Numbered from the stretch's first letter, positions 49,200-58,305 are shown. The stretch: 64,000 nt of DNA from an uncultured Luminiphilus sp. (GCA_943840615.1 CALSVI010000003.1:47151-111150), one strand, 5' to 3'. The notes: generated by a model not told the origin, from the letters alone. Numbers and translations: made by a program.

Positions 49200-50639
49200 T
49201 CAGGCAAGCGCCTTCAGCGTGGCGTAAGCCTCCAGCGCGGCCTCCCGAGCGGTTTTATGATCCACCATGGGCGAAGGGTAGGTTTCACCGAGCGCAACTC
49301 CGGCTTCGGCAAGCACGTCGGCAGGTGCTTCCCAGGGTTTGTGCAAGTACTTGTCAGGGAGGCCCGCGACCTCGGGGACCCATCGGCGGGTATAGCCGCC
49401 GGTCTTATCGAACTTCTCTCCCTGCGCAATGGGGTTAAAGATTCGAAAGTAGGGCGATGCATCGGCGCCTGACCCGCCGACCCACTGCCAGCCGCAGGCG
49501 TTCGAGGCGAGATCTGCATCTAACAGACAATCCCAAAACCAGGCTTCTCCCTGCCGCCAATTGAGCAGCAGGTGCTTGGTCAGAAACGAGGCAACAACCA
49601 TCCGGACCCGGTTATGCATAAATCCGGTTTGCCACAGCTCACGCATGCCTGCATCGACAATGGGGTAACCGGTTTGGCCTGTTTGCCAAGCCGCGAGGCG
49701 TTCAGCGTTGTCTGTCCAGGGGAAAAGGCCGAACTTTGGATTAAACGCCTCGTCGGGCATGGTCGGAAAATGGAACAGCAGGTGATAACAAAACTCTCGC
49801 CAGCCAATCTCGCTCAAGAATTTGTCGATCGATCCAACAGCCTCGCCCTGCTCGCGTTTCGCCGATTGAGCGGCGTGCCACACCTGCCGGGGTGAGAGGT
49901 TGCCATGGCGGAGGTAGGGAGACAGTCTGGACGTATTGGGTTCTGAGGGAATGTCTCGACCGTCGCCGTAATCCGGTACGTGGTCATTCAAAAACCGTGC
50001 AAGGGCTTCTTGGGCGCCCAACTGCCCCGGTTGCCACAAGTCGTTCCATCCCGAGGCCCAATTAGGCGCAGAGGGCGTGAGTTGCCAGTCGGTTATAGCT
50101 TCCGAACGCGGTGTTTTGCCATGGGCGGAGAGTGTCGGTGTTGGCAGGGGATAATGAGGCTCCGGACGCCGGTTGCAGGCACGCCAGAAGGGCGTGAACA
50201 CCTTGAAGGGCGTGCCGCCGCCCGTGGCAACGTCCTCGGGTTCGAACAGTAGCGTGCCTGGATAGCGCTTGAGTGTGGCGCCGATTGCGGAGAGTCGGTC
50301 GAGAACAGATTTTTCGAGCATCTCAGACCAGGGTTGGTAGTGCCGACTGCAGTACACTGCCTCAGCGCCTATTTCCGAAGACAGCTCGGCGAGCACCTCT
50401 GCTGTTGCGCCAGAGCGCAGGGTCAGGTCGATTCCCTGATCTGCAAGGCTGGTTTGTAACGCCATCAAACTGTGGTGTAGCCACCAGCGACTCGCCCCAC
50501 CGGGCGCCCACTCACCACCGAGATCAGGGTCTCGTATAAACACTGGGACGACCGGGCCCGCCTGCGCTGCGGCGGCCAAACCAGGCAGATCAGCAAGCCG
50601 AAGGTCATCGCGAAACCAATAGATGGATACGTCAGCCAT
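49200..50639 (-). CDS. phrB: deoxyribodipyrimidine photolyase
   Basis: Light-driven repair of cyclobutane pyrimidine dimers. From ATG 50639 there are 479 residues starting MADVSIYWFRDDLRLAD. The N-terminal antenna domain and the C-terminal FAD domain with ELWQTGFMHNRVRMVVASF, LLDADLASNACGWQWV and GSGADASPYFRIFNP are complete. Its start overlaps the sir2 stop by 8 bases. Neighbouring MerR and sigma genes fit light-induced control. Confidence 0.94.
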   Translation of the reverse strand: MADVSIYWFRDDLRLADLPGLAAAAQAGPVVPVFIRDPDLGGEWAPGGASRWWLHHSLMALQTSLADQGIDLTLRSGATAEVLAELSSEIGAEAVYCSRHYQPWSEMLEKSVLDRLSAIGATLKRYPGTLLFEPEDVATGGGTPFKVFTPFWRACNRRPEPHYPLPTPTLSAHGKTPRSEAITDWQLTPSAPNWASGWNDLWQPGQLGAQEALARFLNDHVPDYGDGRDIPSEPNTSRLSPYLRHGNLSPRQVWHAAQSAKREQGEAVGSIDKFLSEIGWREFCYHLLFHFPTMPDEAFNPKFGLFPWTDNAERLAAWQTGQTGYPIVDAGMRELWQTGFMHNRVRMVVASFLTKHLLLNWRQGEAWFWDCLLDADLASNACGWQWVGGSGADASPYFRIFNPIAQGEKFDKTGGYTRRWVPEVAGLPDKYLHKPWEAPADVLAEAGVALGETYPSPMVDHKTAREAALEAYATLKALA

Positions 50640-51483
50640 GAAATTGCTCCTGAGCGGAATGTCGCAGGTGATCGGCACACTCGGCGAGCAGCGAGAAGGG
50701 TTGCGTATTGTACTTGTGCAGGCACAGGTCGTCTGCGCGGGTCTGGCCTTCGTTAAGAATAATCAGTGGTTTTCCCTGTTCGGCGGCATATCGACAGAAT
50801 CGTAGCCCCGAATACACTGACAGGGAGCTGCCGAGGACCATCATACCCTGCGAGGCGTCGATTAATTGATAGCAAGCCTCAACCGTTGGCTTGGGAACCG
50901 TGCCGCCGAAGAAAACCACATCGGGCATCAGTGTGCCGCTGCATTGGCTGCAGTGGGGAATGCGGAAGTCACTGATGGTTTGTTCGGGCAGGTCAGCGTC
51001 GCCATCGGGACGAATGTGCAAAGAGGCAGCACTCGGCAGCCTGTTATGCGTTTCTAGCCAGGTCTGAATGGCGGGGCGCGCTTCAATGGCTGAGCAGCCG
51101 AGGCACCGAACCTGATCGAGACGTCCGTGCAGGTCGATCACCTGTTTGGAGCCCGCTTGCTGGTGAAGCCGGTCAACGTTCTGAGTGATCACGCCAGAAA
51201 GAATGCCGGACCGCTCAAGGTCGACCAGTGCGCTATGCGTGCTATTGGGGAGGGCTGTAGCGACCCTGGGCCAACCCAGTGCGGACCGGCTCCAGTATCG
51301 TCGTCGCCTTGCAGCGTCGCGGACAAACTCATCATGCTGTATGGGCTGACTTCCCAGCCACTTGCCGCCGTGGTCGCGATAGGTGGGAATGCCCGAGGCC
51401 TCGCTGACGCCGGCGCCAGTGAGCGCTACCCAGGGCGCATGCCCTGTGAGTGTTGCTAACAGAGAGTCAACCGATTTGCTCAT
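50632..51483 (-). CDS. NAD-dependent protein deacylase (Sir2 family)
   Basis: 283-residue sirtuin: NAD motif GAGVSEASGIPTYRD, catalytic segment TQNVDRLHQQAG with LHG (active His), zinc cysteines CLGC and CSQC, and GSSLSVYSG. Probably removes acyl groups from lysines. It is co-transcribed with phrB downstream and divergent from the epimerase gene across 59 bases. Confidence 0.93.
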   Translation of the reverse strand: MSKSVDSLLATLTGHAPWVALTGAGVSEASGIPTYRDHGGKWLGSQPIQHDEFVRDAARRRRYWSRSALGWPRVATALPNSTHSALVDLERSGILSGVITQNVDRLHQQAGSKQVIDLHGRLDQVRCLGCSAIEARPAIQTWLETHNRLPSAASLHIRPDGDADLPEQTISDFRIPHCSQCSGTLMPDVVFFGGTVPKPTVEACYQLIDASQGMMVLGSSLSVYSGLRFCRYAAEQGKPLIILNEGQTRADDLCLHKYNTQPFSLLAECADHLRHSAQEQFHG

Positions 51484-51542
51484 ACAGCGTATACGTCTCT
51501 GGAGCGGCGCGGATTCCCGCGGATCGCCAAAGGAGGCACATC

Positions 51543-52427
51543 TTGCATATATTGATCACAGGAGGGACCGGGTTGATCGGCACTGCTGTTTGCCGGGCCT
51601 TGCATGCCCGGGGCCATCAGCTGACCGTGTTGACCCGGCAGCCGCGGGCCAAAGAGACGGAGGCCACCTTTGTGACGGCTTTGCAAGACTGCGCCGGTGC
51701 GGTTGATGCTGTGATCAATTTGGCCGGTGCCGGATTGGCTGACAAGCGATGGACCGCTACTTACAAGCGCGAAATTGTCGCGAGCCGTATTGATCTCACG
51801 CGCGACCTGGTTGAGTGGATGGCCAAGCAGCCCGAGCCTCCCAAGAGATTGATTAGCGCCAGTGCCATTGGCTACTACGGGGCCTCGGATGAGGCGGTCT
51901 TTACCGAGGCGTCTGCCGCAGGCGAAGGCTTTTCGGCGACGCTGTGCCAACGCTGGGAGCAGGAGGCCGGTAAGGCTTCGTCTGCGGGGGTGCAGGTGGT
52001 CACGCTGCGTTTTGGCGTGGTGCTGGCTAAACAAGGCGGCGCGTTGGGCAAGATGACGCAGTCTTTTCAGGTGGGCGTGGAGTCGTGGTTGGGTTCCGGT
52101 ACACAATGGTTGAGCTGGATTCATCTTGATGATGCGGTGAGGATTATCGAGCACGCACTGATCGCACCCTCTCCAGCACTGGTCTATAACGCGACTGCGC
52201 CCGAGCCCACCCGCCATCGCGAGTTGGCCCGCGAGGTGGGTCATCATTCGGGTTCCTGGATTAAGCTCGGGGTGCCTGCGTTTGCTGCGAGAGTACTTGC
52301 TGGCCAAATGGCGGAGGAGCTTTTGCTCAGTGGGCAGCGAGTGTTGCCTCAGGCATTGCTCGGGGAGGGCTTTCAGTTTCATTACCCGACCCTCGCCGCC
52401 GCTTTGGATCATCTGCAGGCTCGCTAG
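51543..52427 (+). CDS. TIGR01777-family NAD(P) epimerase-like protein
   Basis: 294 residues from TTG 51543, chosen because AAAGGAGG lies six bases upstream and HILITGGTGLIG then forms the true N-terminal cofactor strand; the frame from 51450 would add 31 unrelated residues. Further marks are NLAGAGLADKRWT, ISASAIGYYG and LSWIHLDDAV, as in E. coli YfcH. Function is unsettled; genes of this family are repeatedly found beside photolyase and LitR genes. Confidence 0.9.
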   Translation: MHILITGGTGLIGTAVCRALHARGHQLTVLTRQPRAKETEATFVTALQDCAGAVDAVINLAGAGLADKRWTATYKREIVASRIDLTRDLVEWMAKQPEPPKRLISASAIGYYGASDEAVFTEASAAGEGFSATLCQRWEQEAGKASSAGVQVVTLRFGVVLAKQGGALGKMTQSFQVGVESWLGSGTQWLSWIHLDDAVRIIEHALIAPSPALVYNATAPEPTRHRELAREVGHHSGSWIKLGVPAFAARVLAGQMAEELLLSGQRVLPQALLGEGFQFHYPTLAAALDHLQAR

Positions 52428-52430
52428 CCC

Positions 52431-53723
52431 TCAGGCTGAGCTCACCTGCTGATAATCTTGAAAGACTTCGTGCACGCCATCTTGATTCTTTAGCTTACGC
52501 AGTGCTGACCGCTCGAGCTGCCTTACCCATTCGCGGCTAACCCCGAGTCGGTCGGCGATCTCAGACCGAGACAGCGGGGGCCCATCGTGAAGGCCCCAGC
52601 GGGCAACGACAACGGCCTGCTCGTTGGATTCGAGCTGGTCGACTGCCTCTCCCAGAAATCGATGTAACGAGTCGCGTTCTGCGTTACCCGTGGTATCACC
52701 GTACTGGTCGGTGGTCAGTGTATCCACCATCGACCCTTCATCGTCATCGTATCGCGGGGCGTCAAGGGATACCGCGAGATTACGAACCTCGAGAATTTCC
52801 TTGGTCTTTTGCTTGTCCATACCGAGCTTCTTGGCCAGCTGGGCCGCGTCGGGTTCCATGCCGGTCTTGGCCTGCTCGATCGCTCGCTCGCGATAGACTT
52901 TATTGACCTGATCTTGAACGTGGGTCGGCAGACGAATCAGGCTGCCCGTGTCGCCCACATAACGGCGCACCGCTTGCGTGATCCAGTTAAAGCAGTAGGT
53001 GCTGAAGCGGAAGCCTTTGGCGTACTCAAACTTTTCTGCAGCGCGAATCAAGCCCAGGGTGCCTTCCTGAACCAGATCGAGGTAGCCGACCCCGCGTCCG
53101 CGGTACCGCCCCGCAATCGAGTGCACGAGCCTAAGGTTATGCATGACCAGGGCATCTCTCGCTTCGGTGTACTCACGTAAGGCGCGCCGAATCGTTTTTA
53201 ACACCTCGGGCTCCAGCGCAAACGGAGCTGGCGGAGCTAGCCAATGCCGGGACCAGTGTCCGATGGCATCGGCCACCGCGTCTGAAAACTGCCCTCCCGC
53301 TCGTCGAAGCATAAATACCGCAATGCCCACGGTCAGGCTGGCGGGAATAGCGAGGTCCTGAACAGCTTTTTCATGGCGCTTTGAGCTTGCCCGCTTACGC
53401 AGGCTACGTGCCGCTGCAGTGGCGCTCTCTGCCAGATCGCCATCAGAAAAGTAGGGGGCGAGCTCTCGTCGTAATGTAAAGTGCTGCTCTCGACTCGGAA
53501 ACCGTTTTACCTCTGGCGGACATTCGAGCGCGTTGGTAAGCAGGTCTGCCAGCGTGGCACGTAAATCGTCCACCTCGGCAAAGACGCTGGATAGCGCTGC
53601 CACAGCGGCCCACTTTTTACCGTCTATGACTTTCTCTTCATCAGCGGTTAAGAGTGGGTACCGCCGAATTTCCGCGAACATCAGTTCGAGATCGGCGTCT
53701 TCGCTACTGTCTAATGTTTGCAT
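52431..53723 (-). CDS. sigma-70 family RNA polymerase sigma factor, divergent
   Basis: 430 residues. Region 1.2-like part (11-50), a non-conserved stretch (about 50-180), region 2 (186-256) with LVQEGTLGLIRAAEKFEYAKG, region 3 (266-320) and region 4 (355-415) with SRSEIADRLGVSREWVRQLE. Closest to group 2 (RpoS-like) sigmas. Region 2.3-2.4 reads STYCFNWITQAVRR where housekeeping sigmas have STYATWWIRQAI, altering residues that melt and read the -10 element. It is divergent from the MerR gene, with which it probably forms a regulatory pair. Confidence 0.88.
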   Translation of the reverse strand: MQTLDSSEDADLELMFAEIRRYPLLTADEEKVIDGKKWAAVAALSSVFAEVDDLRATLADLLTNALECPPEVKRFPSREQHFTLRRELAPYFSDGDLAESATAAARSLRKRASSKRHEKAVQDLAIPASLTVGIAVFMLRRAGGQFSDAVADAIGHWSRHWLAPPAPFALEPEVLKTIRRALREYTEARDALVMHNLRLVHSIAGRYRGRGVGYLDLVQEGTLGLIRAAEKFEYAKGFRFSTYCFNWITQAVRRYVGDTGSLIRLPTHVQDQVNKVYRERAIEQAKTGMEPDAAQLAKKLGMDKQKTKEILEVRNLAVSLDAPRYDDDEGSMVDTLTTDQYGDTTGNAERDSLHRFLGEAVDQLESNEQAVVVARWGLHDGPPLSRSEIADRLGVSREWVRQLERSALRKLKNQDGVHEVFQDYQQVSSA

Positions 53724-53789
53724 GTTATCCCCCTATTGACGCGGGGTATACGGGCGAAAACCCTCCGAAGGTTCTGTCTGATACACCGT

Positions 53790-53823
53790 TTGTCCATGTT
53801 CAAGGTGAACAGAACGTGGACAA
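53790..53823. promoter_or_regulatory. candidate operator, inverted repeat
   Basis: TTGTCCA (53790-53796) and TGGACAA (53817-53823) form a perfect inverted repeat separated by 20 bases; inner GTTC/GAAC adds to the symmetry. A second pair TTGTC (53855-53859) and GACAA (53871-53875) lies just before the MerR ribosome site. Position between sigma and MerR genes suggests autoregulation by the MerR protein. Confidence 0.5.
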
Positions 53824-53895
53824 GAATGCTTGCAGCAGCAATCCAACCCGGGTTTTGTCGCGTAAAGCTGGACAAATAAGGAACAGGAGCGCGTC

Positions 53896-54888
53896 ATGAA
53901 CGCACCGGCAAAGACCACACAAACCTTAGAGCCTCGGCCGCTTTACGGCATTGGCACGGTGGCACGCCTGACCGATTTGAAATCCGATACTTTGCGGGTT
54001 TGGGAGAGGCGGTATGGGTTGGGCGCTAGTTATAAGTCGGCAACGGGTCGGCGTCAGTACACGCAATCCGATCTTGATCATCTTCAGTTGGTGTCTGCTT
54101 TGGTGAAGCAAGGTGTGCGGATTGGTGAGATCGCCGCTTCTGACCGAAAGACACTCGAAGTGCTTTTGGAGCAGCAGGGACACATGGCCACATCACGTCC
54201 GCTTCCCCCCCCGAAACCAAGGGTGGTGTTTGTCGGCGCTGATTTGTGCCAGTGGCTGGACACGCATCAGGGATGTGTTTCGGGCGTGTCGGCGTTATTG
54301 GCCCGCATACCGGTTGATGAGGCGGTTCCGTCGTTGCAGACCGATCAGACAGCCGATGTGCTGGTGGCTCACTGCCCGTCTTTGACGCTGCAGCAAATTA
54401 AAGGGGTGGAAGCACTTGCCGAGCGCCTCGAAGTGAGGCGCACCATTGTGCTTTACCAGTTCGGCAACGATCAGTGGCTGGCAGAGCTGGAACGGCTTGG
54501 CCATTCGGCGTTTGAGTACCCGATCGAGCCGTCGCGTCTGGCGTTTGAGATTGGCCGTAGTCAGGTCGAAAAAGAAACGGCGGTGGGGCTTGGCAATCTC
54601 TCTGATCTTATGCCGGCGAAGCCGCGACTTTTCAACGACGCGGCGTTACGCGCAGCCGCAGAAGAGAAGATTGTGCTGGATTGCGAGTGCCCGCGGCACT
54701 TGTCGGACTTGATCCGCTCGCTGAATGAGTTCGAGGCCTACTCAAGCGCTTGCTCGGTAGACAACTGGAAGGACGCAGCAATCCACGCCAGTATTTACGC
54801 CTACACGTGTCAGGCGCGTCATCTGATGGAAAAAGCGCTGCAGTCGGCGCTTGAGGGCCGCACCCTGAACGTGGAGGCTACTTCGTAG
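53896..54888 (+). CDS. MerR-family regulator, LitR-like without B12 motif
   Basis: 330 residues. A MerR helix-turn-helix with wing occupies residues 16-85 (YGIGTVARLTDLKSDTLRVW). Residues 108-220 resemble the Rossmann part of LitR/CarH regulators, but no ExxHxxG or cobalamin-binding DxHxxG was found. A C-terminal helical domain (255-320) begins with CECPRHLSDLI. The gene is divergent from the sigma factor and near photolyase, as for LitR. Class members lacking B12 binding take a light signal from LOV partners in Pseudomonas; none is encoded in this window. Confidence 0.85.
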   Translation: MNAPAKTTQTLEPRPLYGIGTVARLTDLKSDTLRVWERRYGLGASYKSATGRRQYTQSDLDHLQLVSALVKQGVRIGEIAASDRKTLEVLLEQQGHMATSRPLPPPKPRVVFVGADLCQWLDTHQGCVSGVSALLARIPVDEAVPSLQTDQTADVLVAHCPSLTLQQIKGVEALAERLEVRRTIVLYQFGNDQWLAELERLGHSAFEYPIEPSRLAFEIGRSQVEKETAVGLGNLSDLMPAKPRLFNDAALRAAAEEKIVLDCECPRHLSDLIRSLNEFEAYSSACSVDNWKDAAIHASIYAYTCQARHLMEKALQSALEGRTLNVEATS

Positions 54889-55480
54889 CTGAAGCGCGTC
54901 TGATGTTCTCGGCGAGCGCCTCCCACAGAGGTGACCCTCTGAGTTGCCAAAACCACAGGCAGACAGGCGCCAGTGTGGGCATGAGCAGCACGTTGAATTG
55001 ATAAGTGAGTGCCAGAAAGTCTGCGGGCGGCACCCCAGCCGTGTTTAAGAAGGGGCCGCCTACTATGAGCAGCAGGTCTTTGCCGACGATCGACGCCAGA
55101 CCGAAAGCCATGATGACCCAGAGCCAAAAAAGCCCTATACAAAACTTGTAGATGCCGTCTTGAAGATTCGACGCCAGAAGCAGCGCTGCGTAAAAGGCAA
55201 TGGAGTAAGACACCAGGCGCGTATTGGTCTGCAGCGCGATCTGATTGCCGGCCTCCTTGGCGGGTAAGATTTCTCCCCCAATCTCTCCGAACTGGGTTCG
55301 GACTGTCATCTCCGCCCCTTGCAGTCCCGCTGTCTCGACAATGCCCGGGTATAAGTTGCTGAGGAACAAATCACACAGCCAAACGGCGGGAGCGGCAAAC
55401 AGCGTGCCCGCTGCGTACCAAATGCCAAACGTGATAGGCATCAGTATCAGGGTCAGGACGAATTGGCGGCGCATGAGCAT
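54878..55480 (-). CDS. exosortase H-associated membrane protein
   Basis: 200 residues with five or so hydrophobic segments (starting RRQFVLTLILMPITFGIWY) and a conserved polar segment between the first two. The ATG at 55480 shares its A with the xrtH stop (TGATG). Such proteins regularly accompany XrtH; this is inferred from position and topology, since no catalytic motif is visible. The 3' end converges with the MerR gene and overlaps it by 11 bases. Confidence 0.75.
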   Translation of the reverse strand: MLMRRQFVLTLILMPITFGIWYAAGTLFAAPAVWLCDLFLSNLYPGIVETAGLQGAEMTVRTQFGEIGGEILPAKEAGNQIALQTNTRLVSYSIAFYAALLLASNLQDGIYKFCIGLFWLWVIMAFGLASIVGKDLLLIVGGPFLNTAGVPPADFLALTYQFNVLLMPTLAPVCLWFWQLRGSPLWEALAENIRRASATK

Positions 55481-55980
55481 CAGGCGGGCTCGACTTCGGG
55501 ATGCTTCTTGCCGAGCCACTGTAAGTAAATGGCAAACACAACCAACACATCGAGCATGATAAGCACGGGCCAAAGGTAGAGGTGGAACCACTCAAAGACG
55601 GTGTAATTCCATTGACCCAGGTAGAACAGCGAAATGATGCGAACGATATTGAGAATCTGCACAAACAAGAAACCGGCGAGAATGGCAACCACTTTGTGAC
55701 TGAGCGTCGCGGGAAAGGCGACGATACCGGCGATGAGCACGATAGCGGCCTCAACCCCGTTACAGCCAGCTTCGATCGATACGGCAAAACCCGTAGTGGC
55801 ATCACGCAGAATGCGGCCTTGTGCGATGACGTTATCGTCGAAGGGCAAAATGATGGCGGTGCTCAAGGCGGCGAGCAGTCCCGTAAAGGGCTGAATCAGC
55901 GCCTCTTGCACGGGCTTTAGCATCTCGATAGCAAACAAGCTGCCAAGTACGCCACAAAACAGAAGTAGAAAGCGCAACAT
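55480..55980 (-). CDS. xrtH: exosortase H
   Basis: Inner-membrane transpeptidase-like protease that processes proteins bearing IPTLxxWG-type C-terminal signals. 166 residues with about five helices and the exosortase triad Cys73 (SIEAGCNGVEA), Arg114 (LNIVRIISLF) and His133 (FEWFHLYLWP). The small size and motif spacing fit XrtH. It is 6 bases after the symporter gene and just before its partner, while its probable substrates are encoded 1.7 kb away beyond tRNA-Leu. Confidence 0.88.
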   Translation of the reverse strand: MLRFLLLFCGVLGSLFAIEMLKPVQEALIQPFTGLLAALSTAIILPFDDNVIAQGRILRDATTGFAVSIEAGCNGVEAAIVLIAGIVAFPATLSHKVVAILAGFLFVQILNIVRIISLFYLGQWNYTVFEWFHLYLWPVLIMLDVLVVFAIYLQWLGKKHPEVEPA

Positions 55981-55986
55981 CGCTAA

Positions 55987-57336
55987 TCAGATCACCGACT
56001 GAACCAGAATGATGCCTATGATAACTGGGCAGAGCCATTTCACATACACCGGCCATATACGCCAAAAGAGTCGATTCTCAGCGTCGGCGTCATTTTTTCT
56101 GAGCTCCTGTAGTAGTGCATCCCGCTGCCAAAGCCATCCCGCGAAGATACAGATGAGTAGTCCAAGTAAGGGTTGGCTATAACGCGTGGAAATCGTGATG
56201 ACCGCCCCAAACAGCGTGCCAAAATTCAGTACCACCAGCGCACTGAACCCCGCGATGAATCCGCCCGCGAGCAGGGTGGCCTTGCCCCGGGGAAGATGAT
56301 GACGTTCGATCAAATACGCGACCGGAACCTCAAGCATGGAAATAGAAGAGGTGAGGGCGGCAATGCTCATCAAAATGAAAAAAGCGGTGGCGAGAAAAAT
56401 GCCCGCGGTGTCGATGGTCTCGAACAGTGCCGGCAGCACGGTAAAGATCAGCGTGTCTTCTGAGAGTAGCCCGCCCGCCTCGTTAAAGATGGCGACACCG
56501 CGAGCATCTGCAACGTACATCGCAGGCAAGATCAGAAATCCGGCCAGCACGGCGATCCCCACATCTAATAGCGCGACCTGCGCGCCGACACGAGGCACAT
56601 TTTCGGTGTCGCTGAGGTAGGACCCATAAATCAGCATGGTACCCACGCCGAGTGACAGCGAGAAAAAGGCGCTGCCCAGAGCGTCGATGAGGAGGTCGCT
56701 CGAGAGTACCTTGCCGAAGTCTGGCAGGAGATAAATCGACAGCCCCGTCAGCGCACCCTCCAGGGTGAGAACATATAGGGCGAGAGCGATGAGTGTTGCG
56801 ATTAATAACGGCATGAGCCGACGAGACCAGCGCTCAATGCCGTCTTCAACTCCGCCCAGTACCACAGCCATGGTGAGCGCCATAAAGATCAGCATCAGCG
56901 ATAGGTTGCGCGGCACCGTGAAGGTCACGAGCCACTCACTAGCCGCTGTAAGCCCCACCGCGTCGAGTGGATAGGAGGCGGCAAACCCGAGCATCCATCC
57001 CGCAACGATGGCATAGAAGCTCAGGATCATGCTGGCTGTCAGCAAGCCGCCCATACCGGTCAGCCTTCCGAGCGCGGCAAGAGTTCTGCTTTGTGGGAGA
57101 GAGCCCAGTGCCATCACCATGTTGCGGTGCGTATGGCGACCAATTAACAGTTCGGCCATCAGCGCGGGGTAGGCGAGCACGAACGCCAAAAGCAGATAGG
57201 TCAGTAGAAACGCAGCCCCGCCATTACTAGCGGCTTGCGTAGGAAAGCCCCAGATATTGCCCAGACCAACGGCGGAGCCTGCCGCCGCGAGAATGAACCC
57301 CATGCGAGATCGAAATTCGCCCCGTGGTGAAGCCAA
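55987..57336 (-). CDS. sodium:neurotransmitter symporter-family transporter
   Basis: 449-residue NSS/SNF transporter with 11-12 helices. The N-terminal signature MGFILAAAGSAVGLGNIWGFP contains the unwound TM1 site for sodium and substrate; GGAAFLLTYLLL follows. It probably imports amino acids with sodium. The next gene on the strand, 6 bases away, is xrtH. Confidence 0.92.
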   Translation of the reverse strand: MASPRGEFRSRMGFILAAAGSAVGLGNIWGFPTQAASNGGAAFLLTYLLLAFVLAYPALMAELLIGRHTHRNMVMALGSLPQSRTLAALGRLTGMGGLLTASMILSFYAIVAGWMLGFAASYPLDAVGLTAASEWLVTFTVPRNLSLMLIFMALTMAVVLGGVEDGIERWSRRLMPLLIATLIALALYVLTLEGALTGLSIYLLPDFGKVLSSDLLIDALGSAFFSLSLGVGTMLIYGSYLSDTENVPRVGAQVALLDVGIAVLAGFLILPAMYVADARGVAIFNEAGGLLSEDTLIFTVLPALFETIDTAGIFLATAFFILMSIAALTSSISMLEVPVAYLIERHHLPRGKATLLAGGFIAGFSALVVLNFGTLFGAVITISTRYSQPLLGLLICIFAGWLWQRDALLQELRKNDADAENRLFWRIWPVYVKWLCPVIIGIILVQSVI

Positions 57337-57478
57337 GCGCCGCTCCTTTTTTTATCGTGGGTGGGATGGTACGCCAAAGGGCGCAGGCGTGTGCTGAAAA
57401 AACGCGTCCATTTGACCCGTCGACGCTTGGGATTCTCGGCCTGCATGGTATCCTTCGCGCCGGCCAAATCCGCACTTT

Positions 57479-57566
57479 GCCCGGGTGGTGAAATTGGTAG
57501 ACACAGGGGACTTAAAATCCCCCGATCATTGCGATCGTGCCGGTTCAAGTCCGGCCCCGGGCACCA
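57479..57566 (+). tRNA. tRNA-Leu (TAA)
   Basis: 88 bases: acceptor GCCCGGG pairs with CCCGGGC, anticodon loop CTTAAAA (TAA), variable arm GATCATTGCGATC, T-loop GGTTCAAGTCC and encoded CCA. The repeat array of exported proteins begins 18 bases downstream. Confidence 0.96.
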
Positions 57567-57583
57567 CTCGTTGATGATGACCC

Positions 57584-57611
57584 CATGCCGCCTTGGGAGT
57601 GGAGAAGGCGG
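57584..57611 (+). repeat. hairpin repeat R2, copy 1
   Basis: CCGCCTT and AAGGCGG form a 7-bp stem around a 10-base loop (GGGAGTGGAG). The first copy lies just after tRNA-Leu and before the first surface-protein gene. Confidence 0.8.
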
Positions 57612-57662
57612 GTGGTTGAAATTTCAGCGCGTTACGCTTTAATTGGCTCTGGAGGTGGAGAT

Positions 57663-58298
57663 ATGAAAAAGTTTTTTATTCTTCTTGCGTTGGTGGTCGG
57701 TGGGTCGTCTCTGGCTACGCACTCTATGGCTGTGCCGCTGATCATCACAATGTCAGTGCCAAGTGTGTCTGGCTCGCTAGATGGGGTGGATTACACCGAC
57801 CTACCCATAGCCTTCACTATTCAGGTCGATTCCGATGACATCGTGGCATCGCCCGCACCTCCGGGAGTAATCCAATATGAGGTCCATGTGGAGTAGCATG
57901 TCCATTTTGCTTGGGGACACGCAACTCGAGGCGACTGAGCCGTAGGTGGTGCTAGAAACCTCGTGGACGTCTACCCGACCTATGGGACTTACTCTGTTAC
58001 CGGGGGATTTCAGACTGGGAACATGCCGGGCCTCGCAAATTGGGACTTATCCAGCCCCGTAGGCCCGCTATACAACGATGAGTTTTTTACCCAAGACTCC
58101 GGAATTGATACCGACGGTGGTCAGTTGAGATTTGATTATCAGAAGCCAGTTGCGGGCGGTATTTTTGAGATTGCTGGGGCTGAGGATTCGGGTTCTGGTG
58201 AATCTTCATCAGTGGCGGTACCCGCGTTACCAGCATTCATGCTGTTCGCTCTCAGCGGACTGCTCGCTCTCTTTGGGTTCTTCAGAGCCTCAAAATAA
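57663..58298 (+). pseudogene. exported protein with IPTL-like sorting signal, interrupted
   Basis: Array protein C1. ATG 57663 behind GGAGGTGGAG encodes a signal peptide (FFILLALVVGGSSLATHSMA) and a beta-rich body. The frame is broken by TAG at 57894 and TGA near 57936; a neighbouring frame in between gives plausible protein (MSILLGDTQLEATE), so one extra T at 57894 and a second indel about 57938-57952 would explain it. The last part ends VAVPALPAFMLFALSGLLALFGFFRASK in part: a relaxed IPTLxxWG motif, hydrophobic helix and basic tail, a predicted XrtH substrate. Confidence 0.7.
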
Positions 58299-58305
58299 CC
58301 TCTAG

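Noticed and set aside
51480..52412. 310-residue minus-strand frame opposite the epimerase gene
   Set aside because: The plus-strand gene has a clear Rossmann motif and ribosome site; the antisense product has low-complexity composition.
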